Below, in pieces: positions 1 through 12,896 of a DNA stretch of 64,000 nucleotides. A model generated the notes under the pieces. The model worked only from the letters and a program-made list of their open reading frames with translations, was not told where the DNA came from and ran no database searches. The position numbers and the translations under genes were made by a program. This stretch comes from Mesostigma viride (Eukaryota; Streptophyta; Mesostigmatophyceae; Mesostigmatales; Mesostigmataceae). How positions within the stretch are numbered: the first letter of the stretch is position 1; each line of letters opens with the position of its first letter. The stretch lies in assembly GCA_009746045.1 (NCBI GenBank), contig RPFO01000764.1:254501-318500 (forward strand), given 5' to 3'.

Positions 1-564
1 TGACCTTCACTGCTGCGGCAGGTCCATACTTTGCCACTGCCGCGATCATGTGCTTGTACGAGGCGCTGGCGGCGACGTGAAACGGAATGCCATTCTCGTA
101 AAAGAAAGAGGCCTGGGCAAGGCGGACTTCCTGGAGCTGCGCATTGGAAAAGCACTGTGGAATCGTCTTCTGCACTGCCTTGCCAGATCGAGCCACAAGG
201 GCCAGCACCCGGGGCAGCGGCAGGCAGAAGGGCCTTGGCAACGCGGGCACCGAGCAATGCCTTTTGCTCCTTCTTTTCCAACCGGGCTGCCTCAGCCGCC
301 TGAAGCCTCCCGATCAGGCCTTCTACATTCCTAGACTGCTGGCAAAATGTGGCTCCCTTGTTGGGGATGTGGCCGAGATGGCCGACAGCGCGATCCTTGC
401 TAAAGTTGCCAGGCCTGCCGAACTTGTAATCGCACAGCTAATTGTACGCCTGGCCACCTCTGGCCGACTACCACGTCTTCCCCACTCACGGTCTTTTCCA
501 CCTCGTCAATCAGGTGGAGGTATTGATACTCCTCTCCCCTTTTGACGACTGGAACTCTAGGCAT
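1..564 (-). pseudogene. BED-finger/DUF659 hAT-like transposase, 5' part, broken
   Basis: Reading leftward from an ATG at 564, the frame opens with MPRVPVVKRGEEYQY and soon meets a stop near a stretch that looks like a BED-type zinc finger (CDYKFGRPGNFSKDR, then HLGHIPNKGATFC). A second frame change follows a lysine/alanine-rich linker. The last ~140 bases, up to the left edge, encode FFYENGIPFHVAASASYKHM, which fits the start of the DUF659 domain found in plant and algal hAT-type transposases (the 'y.nGipFn...sp.f..m' pattern). BED plus DUF659 in this order is the known architecture of that family. The frame changes and stop mean it is probably a dead copy. The catalytic RNase H-like core and the dimerisation domain would lie beyond the window. 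I did not find its terminal inverted repeat. Confidence 0.6.
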
Positions 565-1542
565 GGTCGCCTCTTTTAGGATTGCCTAGCGCACAATACA
601 TGAACCGGCGCACCCGGCACCCTCTATTTGCTTCAATTGCGTCTTCACTCTTCTGCGTCTTTCTGGAAGTGCACCCGTCCCTAAACCTTGTGATTCTGCC
701 ATGCATATGCTGTCTGTCCCCTTACAGCTTTTCTCCCGCGCAATAAAAAATCCTGTCAAAAAATGTAGAAAGCGGCACACCGTCACGCGTGTACTAGCAA
801 GTAGCTATATGCACTCGCTGCAATTTCAGCAATTTCAGTACCACTGACAGGTCTGGGCCTCTCCCCACCGCGTGACACGTCCGCGACCTCCAAAATCGGC
901 TAAGTCCAAAGTGAAAAACAGTGAAAATCGTACGGCGTACGCGGTCGAAAGCGTCAGTACCGTGGAATACGGCGTATTTTCATACCCGAGGTGCCGTACG
1001 AACCAACACGGCTGCCAAGTGAGCGGGGTGTGGCAATGGTTGTTTAGCGTATGGTCCGCGCGCATGGACCACGCTACCACATTCCACATTAGCGCTATCA
1101 GTGCGTTGTATCATATTCGGTATTGTGGGGACCCCAGGGGAAGAGTTGTCCAACAGTCAACTGGCCTGGGTATGGCTACGCACTAATATGCTATATGCGA
1201 TCTGGACTATCCGGAACGAGACGGTTTTCAAAGTGCGGCACGACTGCCGGGTTGGGTCAGACGGCACCCTCCTGCGTTTCCGACGCGTCCAGACGCCGTT
1301 TCGCGGCCTCGAGTTGCATCCAGACGCCGCCGACGGCGTCGACGCGGCCGCGTGGGCCTGGAGCTAGTGTAATGGCTGATGACGGGCGCGGCGCCCCATG
1401 TTGCGGACTATGCATCCAAGAACCGCCCATAGTTGTCTCACTTAATAGAATTGCCCAGGTTGGTCATTGCCTCATTGGTCGATACTAGGGCACAGTATGC
1501 ACGCCACCAGACACTGGCAAGGTTCCACCCTGGCCGTCGGTT

Positions 1543-1606
1543 TCGCCGTCGGATTCCCCCCCTGAGTTTCCGACGTCGGTTTCCCCCCCTGAGTTTCCGA
1601 CGTTTC
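1543..1606. repeat. Short direct repeat, about 26 bp twice
   Basis: A unit with the core CGGTTTCCCCCCCTGAGTTT followed by CCGACG occurs twice in tandem, with a partial third copy (TCGGTTTCGCCGTCGGATTC) just before it. Confidence 0.7.
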
Positions 1607-1827
1607 AGACGTCTGACCCAACCTATAGGGCACGAGTACACCAAAGCAGCCGTGGTGACTGGTGAGGCGGTTTATCTCCCTTTGGAACTCAGCATGCAAT
1701 GCGTCGCGCTTGGCTCTTGGAAGCCACTATTTGCAGCAACATCCGAAAGGTGACACAAGTGCGGGATGCCGCATGTGCGGGTGACACCGAGGTACCCGCA
1801 CTTGTCCGGACGCGCCGCGTTGGGCCA

Positions 1828-1893
1828 GCGGAGGGCGGATTTGGCGCGAGAAGCAGGGCATACCACAAAACCGCTGTCGCGCGCAAATCGAGA
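1828..1893. repeat. Diverged repeat, left copy (partner at 20957-21030)
   Basis: About 65 bp ending in GTCGCGCGCAAATCGAGACT matches the block at 20957-21030 in the same orientation with scattered substitutions. The two copies flank the outer LTR retrotransposon but lie outside its target-site duplication, so they predate it. Confidence 0.6.
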
Positions 1894-1973
1894 CTTAGCC
1901 ATTAATTCAAGGAAACACACTGCGCCCGATGCAGGCCTGACGCAATGCTCTTAACTCCAAATTGCACGGAAGG

Positions 1974-2640
1974 TGTTACGTCCCAGCCCAGACACACCTA
2001 GCCTGAGCCACGTAGCGAAAGATCTACCATGCCAGAATTAGGAAGATTCAAGGTGGCCTAATGCAGATTGCGCTTCACGACTGGGGTCGTGAGATATCTG
2101 GCACCGCGACTTGATGCCAAGCTAATTAATACACACTTATAATGGCTAGCAATACCAATTACAAATGGATAGTTGCCCCAGGTTTAATGTGTAGGCGTAT
2201 TCGCACTTATCATTCATCAAACCAAGAGGACGAGACTCTCGTCCTCGGACCAATTTCACCTAGGTCTGCCACTACGCTGGCAAGGGGCGCCGACATGGCG
2301 CCGACCTTCCAAAGCATGCAGTCCACACAAGATCCTCGGGTCGACATCGACCCTCGCCTACAGAATCCACGCATGAGTACAATATCTCAACTAGCTATAA
2401 AGTACGCAGCGCGGCGCGACTGCACCGGCCCCTAGAAGATACACGCATACAACAACCTAGGCCCAAAATAACTGGTCCGAATCCCCAAACTGTCATAGTT
2501 CCATACAAAAGTCCTGACCAAGGGACAATTCCCAAATTAAGTCCCGAAATGAGTCCCAAAGTCCTACGGACTATGACAACAAGTCAAACTACATAATTTA
2601 TTCCATTGTTACGTCCGTCCAAAAGGGCCGGGACGTAACA
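1974..2640 (-). repeat. Left LTR (3' LTR) of outer element, intact
   Basis: This 667-bp LTR starts TGTTACGTCC and ends GGACGTAACA. It still contains the uninterrupted sites where the right LTR was hit: CCTAATGCAGATTGC (LINE target) and GACTGGGGTCGTGAG (second LTR element target). These act as an in-window empty-site control for both nested insertions. Confidence 0.93.
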
Positions 2641-2654
2641 CTCCTCCCCCCCAC
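2641..2654 (-). other. Polypurine tract of outer element
   Basis: On the - strand a purine run (GTGGGGGGGAGGAG) directly abuts the LTR start TGTTACG. This is the expected position of the plus-strand primer for a leftward element. Confidence 0.7.
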
Positions 2655-5600
2655 GGGGGTCGGTAGTCCCTACCGTACAAGAGATAGAAAGGAAACAAGT
2701 AAGCTACGCTACTATAAGAGTACTATGTCCCAACCCCGGTTCACCCGCGGGTTAGTAATACCAATTCCTCTAGAGGTTGATACACAGGACCAACCCTGAC
2801 GTAGTAGCATGAAACAGGATGACAGGATCATTCCGCCATCCGTCATAAAACTCTCACAACCATCTCAGCGACCGCCGTTGTTGACGCGCCGATCCACTGG
2901 AGCCACCTTAGGGGGCGCCACCGCGTGCCCTATCCCATCCACATAATAATGCACAGTCCATGTAATCCCGCGCAACCAGTCCTGAGGTCCTGAGCAGCCT
3001 CAAACTTGATGAAATGTTGACCATAGGGGTACTATGTCCCAGCCCTTGTGCACCAACGGGCCAGTGAAACCAGGTCCCCCCAGACTTGCCACGCAAGGGC
3101 AACTCTTTATATAGCCAATCGGGACTGTCAGCAGGAGGGAATATTTTTCATGCATACAACTTGATGATCCGGCCGACGAGGTGGCCAGTCATGTATCCCG
3201 TCCAGCCGAAACCCAGCCTTACAGCGCGACTGATGCGCGTAATCACATGACGATTAAGAAGTACTACTAGCGTCGACGACGGTGAGGCACAGCATGCAGT
3301 GCAGGCCCCATGCTCAGAAGCGAGGGCGTGCACCAGAAGAATCTGATCCATCGCCTCACTACCGACAGCTGTACGCGTCCTCTCAAATACAGGCGCGCCG
3401 TGAGCCAACCGACCATGCAACGTGGCCGTCCCTGGCCGCCGCTGGAGTGGCTGTATAGCGGGGGAAGCCCTAGCGTGGCCGCTAGAGTGCGCCTCCCCTG
3501 CACCTGCGAACGCATGCAGGTGCCCGCAAGGCCCTAGTGTGTCCACTAGAGTGCGCCCCGCCGTCTCTATCCAGCGCAGGAAACAGGCAAAGTCGATCAA
3601 CACCGGAAACTTGGATAATATGGCACGTTAAGTGCCCAAAACTAGCAGGGCCCCAGCGTGTCCACTGGAGTGCGCCCTGCCAACTCCTCCACGAAGCTGC
3701 AGTAGTTTAGGCACAACACCACTCCGGCCGACGTGCATAGACCGGAGCAGTCGCCGGTCCCCGCATTCCTTACTGCCAATGTGCCTGAACTCCACCGCAA
3801 GCGGGGGAAAACTCCTCAGCTCGCAGTCACACCCTCCGTGACACTTGCACAGCAAGAGCACGGTTGATGTTTGCGTAGGCCCATAAGCATGTGATGCTCG
3901 AGGCCGCCGACGTGGACTGCATAGCGCCCGCAATGCCCGCACTTATATAATGCAATGGGCAGGTCGGGGAGTGACACGCCTTGCAGGAACTGCCGTATCA
4001 GTAACGTTGCCCCTGCGAGACACCGTGCTGCTCATGGAGTAGGGCCGAAGCAACCCCGCAGTCCCAAACAAGAGCTCCTCGGGCTCGATCGCGCCCAGCC
4101 ACAGGTGCTCAAGCACATACAGCGATCGTGGGCCGGGGTCAATCCCGCGCACGACCGATCACCGCCTGTCCACCCCGCTTGGCTGTCTTGCCCAGGATCC
4201 CGATTCCCGCAACAGAAACACGCCCCTATGTATGCAGTCCCCACCGCGCATGCCACATCCCCCACTCGAAGCTTGAAGGCCTCTCACCACCCCTGTACCA
4301 GTGCATGGCCATGGGGTATAGTACATTTTGAAGCCCACACAGCCCGCCCGCCATGCACATGGAACGCCCTGCTCTGAGTCCCTCATCCATGCAACCTCGT
4401 AGGCGCGCGGACACGAGCCACTTGCAAATCACGCTCGATCGGCCTCCACCAGTGGTGCAAGGAACAACTCCCTACCGGGCTCAGCCCACAGGAGGGACGC
4501 GAACACTGCGCGATGGTAGCCATGCACAGGGTCGCGGGCAGTGACTAGGTGCTCAGACTCCAGCAGCTCGATCCTGCCTGCCTCTCCGTCTCGGGTCGCC
4601 GTTACTACAGTCCCCGTGACTCGCCCTCGACGGCCAGATCCCGCACGTCCCATGTACCTCAGTGCTCGGCCATGGCTCAGCGCGCGTCAGCGCCGGGTCC
4701 GCTCAGAGCGGATGTACCGGCCCTATGCAGTGATACCGGTTGTTACTCGGACACCGGCAGTCTGCGGGGCGACAGCGCCACATCATGTGGCATCGGCACC
4801 ATGCACGCGCACTGTTGAGGCGGTGAGACAATGACCGGACACCGCCACCTGCTTCTGATGCAACCACGACCGGCACCAGCGCAACCAGTGCAACCACGAC
4901 CGGCTGGTTCATCCACCACTACTGCCGGCAGCTAGGACGTGCTGTCGCCATGCAACTGCACCGTGCCCGCATATGCTTGCAGCCCCGGGGGCCCTTACTC
5001 CCGACAGTCGCGGCGGACGCGGGCGCGCCCTGCATGCACGGTTACTCGAGCCCAGGAGTGCCCTGACCCAGCTAGGCGTCGACTCAATGCCGGGGTAGCC
5101 AATTGGTTGGCTACCGACAATTCAACAAGGTGCTGTACATCTGTTTGCCGGCCGACCACGATTCAGTACAGGCTCCGCCCTGCATGCCTGATCGCCCAGT
5201 CGCATCGGGGTTGCAACAGCCTCCATGCACCGTGCCGTCTCCATGCACCGTGCCGCACTAGTGAAATCAATCACGTGCAGGTGCACGAGAAGCCAAGCAC
5301 GTCCCTCACGCGCTAGGAAGTCAGGGAGCCGTGACTCATAGCCGCCCGCCGGAAGGCTCCCTATAATAATACTTGGCCGCATGCCATGGGACTCCGCGTC
5401 CGTTGGTCACGCGGGACGCGACGTGCAGTCAGGCCGTAGCCTGGGGTCGCTGGCACTCGCTGCCGAATCCGGCATCCCGCGCGGAGATGCCTCGGTACGG
5501 ACGCCTTAGTAGTAGAATCATCAAGCATCCGGTGAGCCCATGTCCAAAAAGGCCAGGACCATGTGCACATGCGGTGCTGAGTGCCTGACGTGGTCCTCTT

Positions 5601-6149
5601 CGGGACGACCCGTTCAAGCCCGCCACCACTTGCGGATTATCCCATAGAGAATATAGCATGGAGAAAATATATTATATAGAAAATAGAGAATATCGAAAAT
5701 ATATAATATCCGCACGCTGGCGCATCGATCCCTGGCATGGCAGTAGAAGGGTCGTCGGATCCACGCGCGGCTGCGGTGGATTCTACATAGATGGCCGGCT
5801 CGATCCAAAGCCGAACCGTGCCGATCATACAGGAGCTAGATATAGTTAAGAAGAGTATGGTATCATAAAGAAGTGTAGTGGACCAGTACCAGTACTTAGT
5901 ATATAAAAGGTAGGTATAGTAAAGAAGTATATGGTATTATTAGTATAGCCATCTGGTTTCATATGCCCTGCGACCCCTCCCCTTCCCCCGGGGACGACGC
6001 GTCCACGCGATCGTCCAATTACTGCCAAGGAGTCAAGGATGCTGGACCGCCGGGCGCTCGTGTGTAATACTATGTGCCCTATACTCGCTGTCAGGGCACC
6101 ACAAGGAACCATCGGGAAACCAAACCACTCGCCGGCGCACGCGAATGTC
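2655..6149 (-). other. Internal region of outer element, no polymerase found
   Basis: This is where reverse transcriptase, RNase H and integrase would lie in a Ty3-type element. Only short ORFs are present, and I could not find a YxDD box, an RNase H core or an HHCC integrase finger in any - strand frame. The block 5630-5960 is AT-rich with repeated GAAAATATA/ATAGTAAAGAAGTAT strings, unlike the GC-rich surroundings, and may be a further small insertion. Confidence 0.5.
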
Positions 6150-6420
6150 CACATCCTGCGCGTCCAAAGTCGAGCCCAATGATGATGTCCGCTGCGCCCA
6201 GCGGTGCGATGGTCGCAGCCAGGTCGAACGGGGTGCCTTGCAGCACACCTGTGATCTCTGCCAGACCGGGCGATTGGTGTTGGCGACCATCCGAGTGGGT
6301 CAGATGCACGGCCGTCCGGTGTGGGGGCTGGGCGTCAGGCCCAGCCGGCGCACCAGTGCCGCGTTGAGGAAGGACGTGGAAGCGCCTGTGTCGACCAAAA
6401 ACTTGGCATCCATGACGGTT
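6150..6420 (-). pseudogene. Retropepsin-type aspartic protease remnant of outer element
   Basis: Leftward translation gives DAKFLVDTGASTSFLNAAL, with the catalytic DTGAS motif around 6378-6392. After a TGA and a frame change comes TPFDLAATIAPLGAADIIIG followed by LDFGR, which matches the flap-proximal LG..D.I[IL]G.D[WF] motif of Ty3-type proteases. Both halves of a retroviral-type protease are therefore present and in order, but in different frames. It lies just downstream of gag, as expected for a Ty3-type pol. Confidence 0.75.
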
Positions 6421-6929
6421 GGTTGGCCGTGTCTGAATATATTATTACATTCTCATATATAAAATATCCCATTACCGCCAACGGTACCCTATATAAAACC
6501 ACTAGTGCTAGACGCCTAATAGTAATTTCCAATTACCGCCAACGGCGTCCATGCATGGGGTCGGTGTATGATTCCAAACACCCCCCTTACTGCTGATAGC
6601 ATGATAACAGGGTGACCTGCTACTGTGCAGGACCAATGCACCCTTCGTACTACATACTGACATCATGATAACAGGGTGACCTGCTACTGTGCAGGACCAA
6701 TGCACCCTTGGTATTTGGTACAGATGTGGGGCAAAACAGACACCCACCCCTTTGCCCTACACAGGTGGGCATTCTCAGAATGGCTAAGGTGGCCAGCCAC
6801 TAGGACTGGAAAAGCGCACCGGAGTGAACATATTATAAAAATATAATTATTAATTAAATATACTTGTATAATAATATATTTTATAGTATACTCCCAGCGG
6901 CAAGCTCGTAACCGGCCACTGCTGGTGAC

Positions 6930-7874
6930 TCAAAGGTCGCACGCTGTCCGGAGGCTAGTCGGTGAGCCTCGATCTCCTTGACCGCGCGCGGCACGCCCTT
7001 GGTAGAACTCATCGCTTGCGGCCGCGGCTGCTGGTGCTGAGTCGTGAACTGCCGGGCCTGCTGGCGCCCGCTCGTCCGCGTTGCGGGGCTTGTCCCTTGG
7101 GCCGGAGGAGTCCGGGCGACTGCCGAACGCCGGGCCTGAAAACCTGGGCTCGGTCTCCCCCGTGCCACGTCCAGCGTGTCTGCTACGGAGTTTGGGGCAG
7201 TCACGCCTGAGGTGACCCACCTCAAAGCACATGAAGCAACGGGCTTTACTCGCGTCGATGGCGTTGAGGCCATGGTCAGCGTTCCCGTCCTCCAGGTCAT
7301 CGGGGGAGTCCTCGTTCCCCTCGCCGTCGTGCGGGGGACCTGATCGGAAGAAACGACGCACCGATGGTGCGCGCCCGCGAGCCACGACGTCGGCCACCTG
7401 CAGAAGATACCTCTGGATATTCAAGATGTCCCACTCCTCCCAAGGGACCTCAGCATAGTGCTTCAGTACCTCATCCTGCAGCTCGGGACTGAGTGCCTCA
7501 ATGAACCGGATCTTGTACTCATACCAGGTCATGTCTGTCAGGTAGGCGGCGCTGGACTCAAACTTGGAGAGAAACTCGCGGTACGGGGTGGTTCCCTGGC
7601 GCAGCTTGCCGAATGCGAGTCGCTCGTGGATAACAGCATCTGGGGGCACCAGCTTGCGGCGCACCCGATCCATCAGCTCCTCTACGGTTTGCGGGTACGA
7701 CTGGGATGCGATGCTCTCACAATTCAGGATGCTCACCACCGAGGGGTCCATGCAGGTGTTAACCACATGCGGGATCAGATCACAAGTGGCCAGCTGCCAG
7801 CTGTGGTGATTGCGCCAGATGGTGTACTGCTGTTGCCACATGCGTCCCCATTCGTCTACCTCGCGCGGTTTCAT
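6930..7874 (-). CDS. Gag capsid/nucleocapsid of outer LTR element
   Basis: This 314-aa ORF has the retrotransposon gag core. MKPREVDEWGRMWQQQYTIW opens the displayed ORF. The central part, including LRQGTTPYREFLSKFESSAA and TWYEYKIRFIEALSPELQDE, resembles the Retrotrans_gag domain, in which the capsid-like helices carry a conserved 'F...l..l.....' pattern. Near residue 210 a CCHC zinc knuckle is complete (CFMCFEVGHLRRDCPKL), followed by a basic, Pro/Ser-rich tail. The product would package element RNA in cytoplasmic particles. The real start probably lies upstream: coding-like sequence continues to at least 8284, with a frame change near 7.93-7.95 kb. Confidence 0.85.
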   Translation of the reverse strand: MKPREVDEWGRMWQQQYTIWRNHHSWQLATCDLIPHVVNTCMDPSVVSILNCESIASQSYPQTVEELMDRVRRKLVPPDAVIHERLAFGKLRQGTTPYREFLSKFESSAAYLTDMTWYEYKIRFIEALSPELQDEVLKHYAEVPWEEWDILNIQRYLLQVADVVARGRAPSVRRFFRSGPPHDGEGNEDSPDDLEDGNADHGLNAIDASKARCFMCFEVGHLRRDCPKLRSRHAGRGTGETEPRFSGPAFGSRPDSSGPRDKPRNADERAPAGPAVHDSAPAAAAASDEFYQGRAARGQGDRGSPTSLRTACDL

Positions 7875-8745
<871 letters not shown>

Positions 8746-10088
8746 CTTCCTGCCCTGTTAAGGCGTCTAGAATGTCCCCATCCGCTGGGAACCTAGGGTT
8801 CTGGTCTCTGGCTCTCTGGATCGTGGGGAGCCTTCCACAGGTCTCTCCATGACCTCACCTGTACCTGTCCCTACTTGGACGTGCGGTGGTACCTCTACCA
8901 CCTCTATACCTTGCTCGTGGTTGTCTACCTGTTCTGTCTCGCTGTTGACAGGTTCTCTCCGTTTTCGTGGCATGGTGCTCGTACCGATACCTTACACTGC
9001 AGGCAACACCTCCCCACAAAGAAAGAGAGAGAGGGAGAGAGGGCAACCACGTGCTATAGATCTTATATATGTAGGACCTAGTACTATTCCCTAGTAATAA
9101 TCCCCTCTATTGTCTGCTAGAGCCGCAATGGTCAGCTGGGAGAAGGTAGCTGTAACTGCTGTCCCCACCTCCTGACTGCTGTCTCCCTTGCTGTGCGTGG
9201 GTGGCTTATAGCATTCACGAGTGGTGTGCATACCCTCAGGCAATGGCATGTGTTCCTTACTAGACTTATCTGCATCTCCTAGATTATCAAATCCCTTCCA
9301 CCTTGCAATAGAGCCCTTATCCTTAATTAATGTATTCCTCACATGCCCTGTAGGGACGTAATGCATTATAGGCTAGCAGAAGCTTGCAAGAAGGAAAAGG
9401 GGAATCCCAGGCTATACCTCTAAATGCAGTGACCTTTACCAAAACAAACAAGGATTTAGGGGCACGGAGTCTAGCACAGCACACGCCCCAGCCTTCCGCG
9501 GCAGAGGGCTATACAATAAGCACACGGAGGTAAACACCGTCAACACTGTCAGTCGGCAACAGCCAGACGGTATCCACCCCCACGACAGGTCAAACAACGA
9601 TGGCCGTCTCCGCGACGTCCATAGGCACCAACGACATTCACAACCTATAGAGGTACAACGTATAACATGAACCCCCTACGCGTGCAGTCCCGGAGAGAAG
9701 GCAAGCGTCTAGAAGGATAATTCTAAACTAGGGGACGTACCATCGTCAATATCGTTGATGACCCCTGAGCTGGCCGCCACCTGATGTCGTTGAAGGCAGA
9801 GCCCTGGCCGCCACCAAGTGTCGTTGAAAACAGGGGTAATGGCAGCTATTGTCGATAGCACCTCACCATAGGGCTATTGCTAGCCCCGCCCAGTATCCCG
9901 GGCTGGCCGCTTGCTGCCTAGGTCGTCGTTGAATCCCTTTAATACGGGCTGGCCGCCGACCTGTCAGCAATCGTTGAATTCCGGAACCTCTATCTACGCC
10001 AAGCACCGCCCTGGTTTCCTAATTGGCTTCCCTAACCCTCTCCGCGAGAGTTAGCTGACCTCTCCAGCACATTTCCTCCGATAACCAG
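8746..10088 (-). other. 5' leader region of outer element
   Basis: This lies between gag and the right LTR and has no convincing ORF. From about 9720 to 10000 a short motif recurs with the pattern GGCCGCC..CTGNNGTCGTTGAA (for example near 9770, 9805, 9905 and 9945), as a degenerate tandem repeat. It may be part of the packaging or leader region, but that is inference. Confidence 0.45.
10073..10088 (-). other. Putative tRNA primer-binding site of outer element
   Basis: Immediately inside the LTR, the - strand reads CTGGTTATCGGAGG. It closely resembles the site of the inner element (TGGTATCGGAGG) and the usual TGGTATCAGAGC complement of methionine-tRNA 3' ends. The tRNA assignment is inference. 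Confidence 0.5.
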
Positions 10089-10180
10089 TGTTACGTCCCA
10101 GCCCAGACACACCTAGCCTGAGCCACGTAGCGAAAGATCTACCATGCCGGAATTAGGAAGATTCAAGGTGGCCTAATGCA

Positions 10181-10387
10181 CGCCCGACCCTGTGGGCAAG
10201 CCACCTCCCCCCAAGCGGAGGAGGCGTTTTGATGAGTAGTGTAGTTAGGATTTTCTAGATAGAGTTAGGATAGTTCGATCACGCGGCTTCCTCCACACCA
10301 CCCATCCATCATGAAATATGTGCTACATGACCTCCCCACGGAGGCATGTTATAATTTAATTTAATTTAATTTAATTTTAATTTTTTT
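10181..10387 (+). mobile_element. 5'-truncated LINE 3' end inserted in the LTR
   Basis: This 207-bp piece begins with the last codons of the LINE ORF2 (PDPVGKPPP then a basic tail and FDE stop, as at 27130-27190 on the opposite strand). It continues through the family's 3' UTR and ends in AATTT repeats plus a T run. The 7-bp TAATGCA occurs on both sides (10174-10180 and 10388-10394) but only once in the intact left LTR near 2060, so it is the target-site duplication. It is a dead-on-arrival retrocopy. Confidence 0.92.
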
Positions 10388-10418
10388 TAATGCAGATTGC
10401 GCTTCACGACTGGGGTCG

Positions 10419-11118
10419 TGTAACAACCAAATGTTACATCCAAAGTTTTCCTACTGGTGACCTTATTATGAGTTCTTGGGGACAATTATTTGGATAGTTA
10501 GGAGGCTTCGACGTATGATTGATATTGGGCCTGCTGAGATCTGTCGAATTATTGTTCTACCCTCATTGGTCGTGGCCTGATCCACGTGGGGTACTTTGTA
10601 TGGTTTAGTTCAGCCAGTCATAGATTCTCTTTAAGACTGTCGTACCTGGTGGATCTGGTTCCAGGTCACGGAGATTCTGTAGTGCTGGCCTTGTGCTGTG
10701 TTGTGGATTCTGAGGACAGGATCTTACCTTGAGTGATCCTCACTTTTGATTGGTTCTTTCGGGTTAGGGTTGAGCCGACTCTGCGTGCACGATGACTTTT
10801 ATACTGATTGTGGCGGCCGTGCATGTGTGCGTACGTGAGAGCTAAAGCTATGGTGTAATTCAAGGGTTTCCTTGTTTCATCAATCAAACAACCCTTGCCA
10901 AAAGTCAACTATAACTTCAACAGATAGTTGACTTGGATATAACTTGTCTGTTGTGTCTAACAAGGGTGGGGACTCATTCCCTTAACTGTTGAAGATCCAT
11001 CTTCATTGCTTCTCTGGACGTGAAGTTATCTGTCGCGACTCCAACCCAGGTATAAAGATCTTTTCACGCTAATGTTGATACTGAGGCTGTTGCAAACACA
11101 ACATTTTTAGTCGTTACA
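10419..11118 (+). repeat. 5' LTR of inner element (700 bp)
   Basis: It starts TGTAACAACC and ends AGTCGTTACA. By eye it matches 19561-20260 base for base, including an identical spurious 80-aa antisense ORF. The LTR also contains AACCCTAACCCGAAAG-like sequence on the - strand near 10760. Confidence 0.95.
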
Positions 11119-11119
11119 T

Positions 11120-11131
11120 TGGTATCGGAGG
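11120..11131 (+). other. Putative tRNA primer-binding site of inner element
   Basis: TGGTATCGGAGG begins one base after the LTR end. It differs at one or two positions from TGGTATCAGAGC, the classical methionine-tRNA primer site of plant LTR elements. Which tRNA is used in this organism is inference. Confidence 0.6.
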
Positions 11132-12873
11132 ATTCTACCTAGGTGTTGGTTGTCTTGACAGTATTAGTTCACGATTAACAATGGAATTCTTGCCAGACCC
11201 AGAGAGGGTACGTTATGCTGTGTATTCGGACAGTTCTTAAGAGTGTGACTCATCCTTATGTGACAGTCTTGCTCTGAGAACTGCCTTGAGCCCATAAGTC
11301 TCTAACGTTCCCCAGTCCGGCATGCGCGACCCATGGAGTGATGAGTAACCCGGAGACACAACCACCGTTATCAAGTAAGAGAGTTGAAGATGCAACCACA
11401 TCTTTAGCAGCTCAACGGACGACCGGTGATGAAAGGGTTTCATCATCTACTCCCAGACGTCAACTATTTGGATTCGTGCAATATTTCATAGACAAGCGTA
11501 CTTACTTACGGGCTGTCGGCTGGCTGGCCGCATCGTGCTGAAGTCCGACCACCGCCCTGTCTGTCGTGGCTGCTGACGCCGCAGTCTCCTCCTAGCTCCA
11601 AACATCTTTATATATTAGCATTACGCAAGTGTTGCTACGTTTCGAGCAGGGCAATGCGGAGTGTTGGTCCAGTAGCTCAGCAGGTCCGGCTCCAGAATCC
11701 TGCTAGGAGCTGTTTTTTTTTCCTGCCGGCTCTGTTTTCCGCCAGGCTGACATGGCGCTACGGGTTATGGCTGAGCCGACGCACTGTTGCTGCCGACGGC
11801 ACCTATCACCCGGCTTCCGGGTTGCGGCTGCACGCACGACCACCACCGCGACCGCCTGACTACGTCGCTGTCTCAGGTTGTTTTTTTTTCCCGGTGCTGC
11901 TTTTCTTTGACGACATTGTTACGGTGTGGCTCAGGTTACACCTCGTGTCTTTTGAGGGTGGCTCCGGATGAGCGGACAGTAGGGATTCATGGCTGCCTTT
12001 CTTTTTGCATGGGCAGCCTACCCTAGCTGTTTAAGGACTGTGGCACGTTCTTAATTCACGCGTCGCCAAACATTTATTTCAGTTGTGAGGGAAACTCTTC
12101 CTTTTCTTGTTGAGCAACATGACAGTGGAGGCGTTCTAGGTGGAGCTTTGGTTCCTCCCACGTGGATGGTGGTTTGGTTTTGGTGGGGAGGAGAACAACG
12201 GCATCTGAGTTGTTCCCACTATCAACATGGTACTATGGAAAGGGCGAGCTCCCTAGGAGTTGTCCAGAGTGGTCCAGATTGGTGGCAGCTACGTCTGGTT
12301 ACCCTGAGCAATTTTTTAGCCATGTTAGAGTCAGCTGTCTTGACAGGTTGGCAGTCTGTGGTTTGCCTACTAGGCAGTTTTTCTGAGTGCCATAGTGAAG
12401 GTTGCTGGCTCCTTCTTGCAGCTGATTGACGTTCAGTCCGGGAAGTTGACAGCATGTGGTCATTCTTCCAAGCAGCTTCTGGAGCCAGGCTCATTGGTGT
12501 CCGTTCCAGGCCTCCTTAAAGCAGCTTAGTCACTTCCCCATCGCGTGACCGGCGCAAGCAGCTAGTCTTGGTTGTCCAGTCAGGCAACCGCTGTGTTGAC
12601 TACCCACATGTGGGGGTGGTCCAACGCTGATTGGGCGTGGTGGCAGTAGCCTATTGGGGACTTGAGGCCAGTGGGGGATTGGTAACTTGTCGATGGCGGA
12701 CATGGTGCATGGAGGCGACGCTGGAGAGTATCCTGGTGGTGGACTAGTGCTGTTGGTGGTGACTGCAAGCACTCAATGGTGGAGACTTCATCAAGCACTG
12801 CATGGTGGCCGCTGGGACTCTGGTGACTTGGGGACGCCCAAGTGACGCGTATCTGTAATGCTGGTGCCTGCTC
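11132..12873 (+). other. Inner element, left internal region
   Basis: After the primer site an ATG at 11180 opens a short frame (MEFLPDPERVRYAVYSDSS, then stop). A 67-aa ORF at 11338-11541 (MSNPETQPPLSSKRVEDATT onward) could be a Gag remnant, but has no recognisable motif. The rest shows no coding signal I trust. Confidence 0.4.
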
Positions 12874-12896
12874 CACTAGGAACTCGGGGGTGGTAA

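Larger units (their letters stand above)
565..1973. other. Spacer left of the LTR nest, no gene seen
   Basis: All six frames hold only short ORFs with arginine/serine-rich, shadow-like translations. The stretch contains a small direct repeat (separate entry) and a ~65-bp block also found right of the LTR nest (separate entry). It probably includes the 5' terminal part of the broken transposon at 1-564, but I cannot place its end. Confidence 0.5.

Noticed and set aside
10666-10908. 80-aa ORF repeated identically at 19808-20050
   Set aside because: The duplication simply reflects the two identical LTRs; it is antisense to the element and has no domain.
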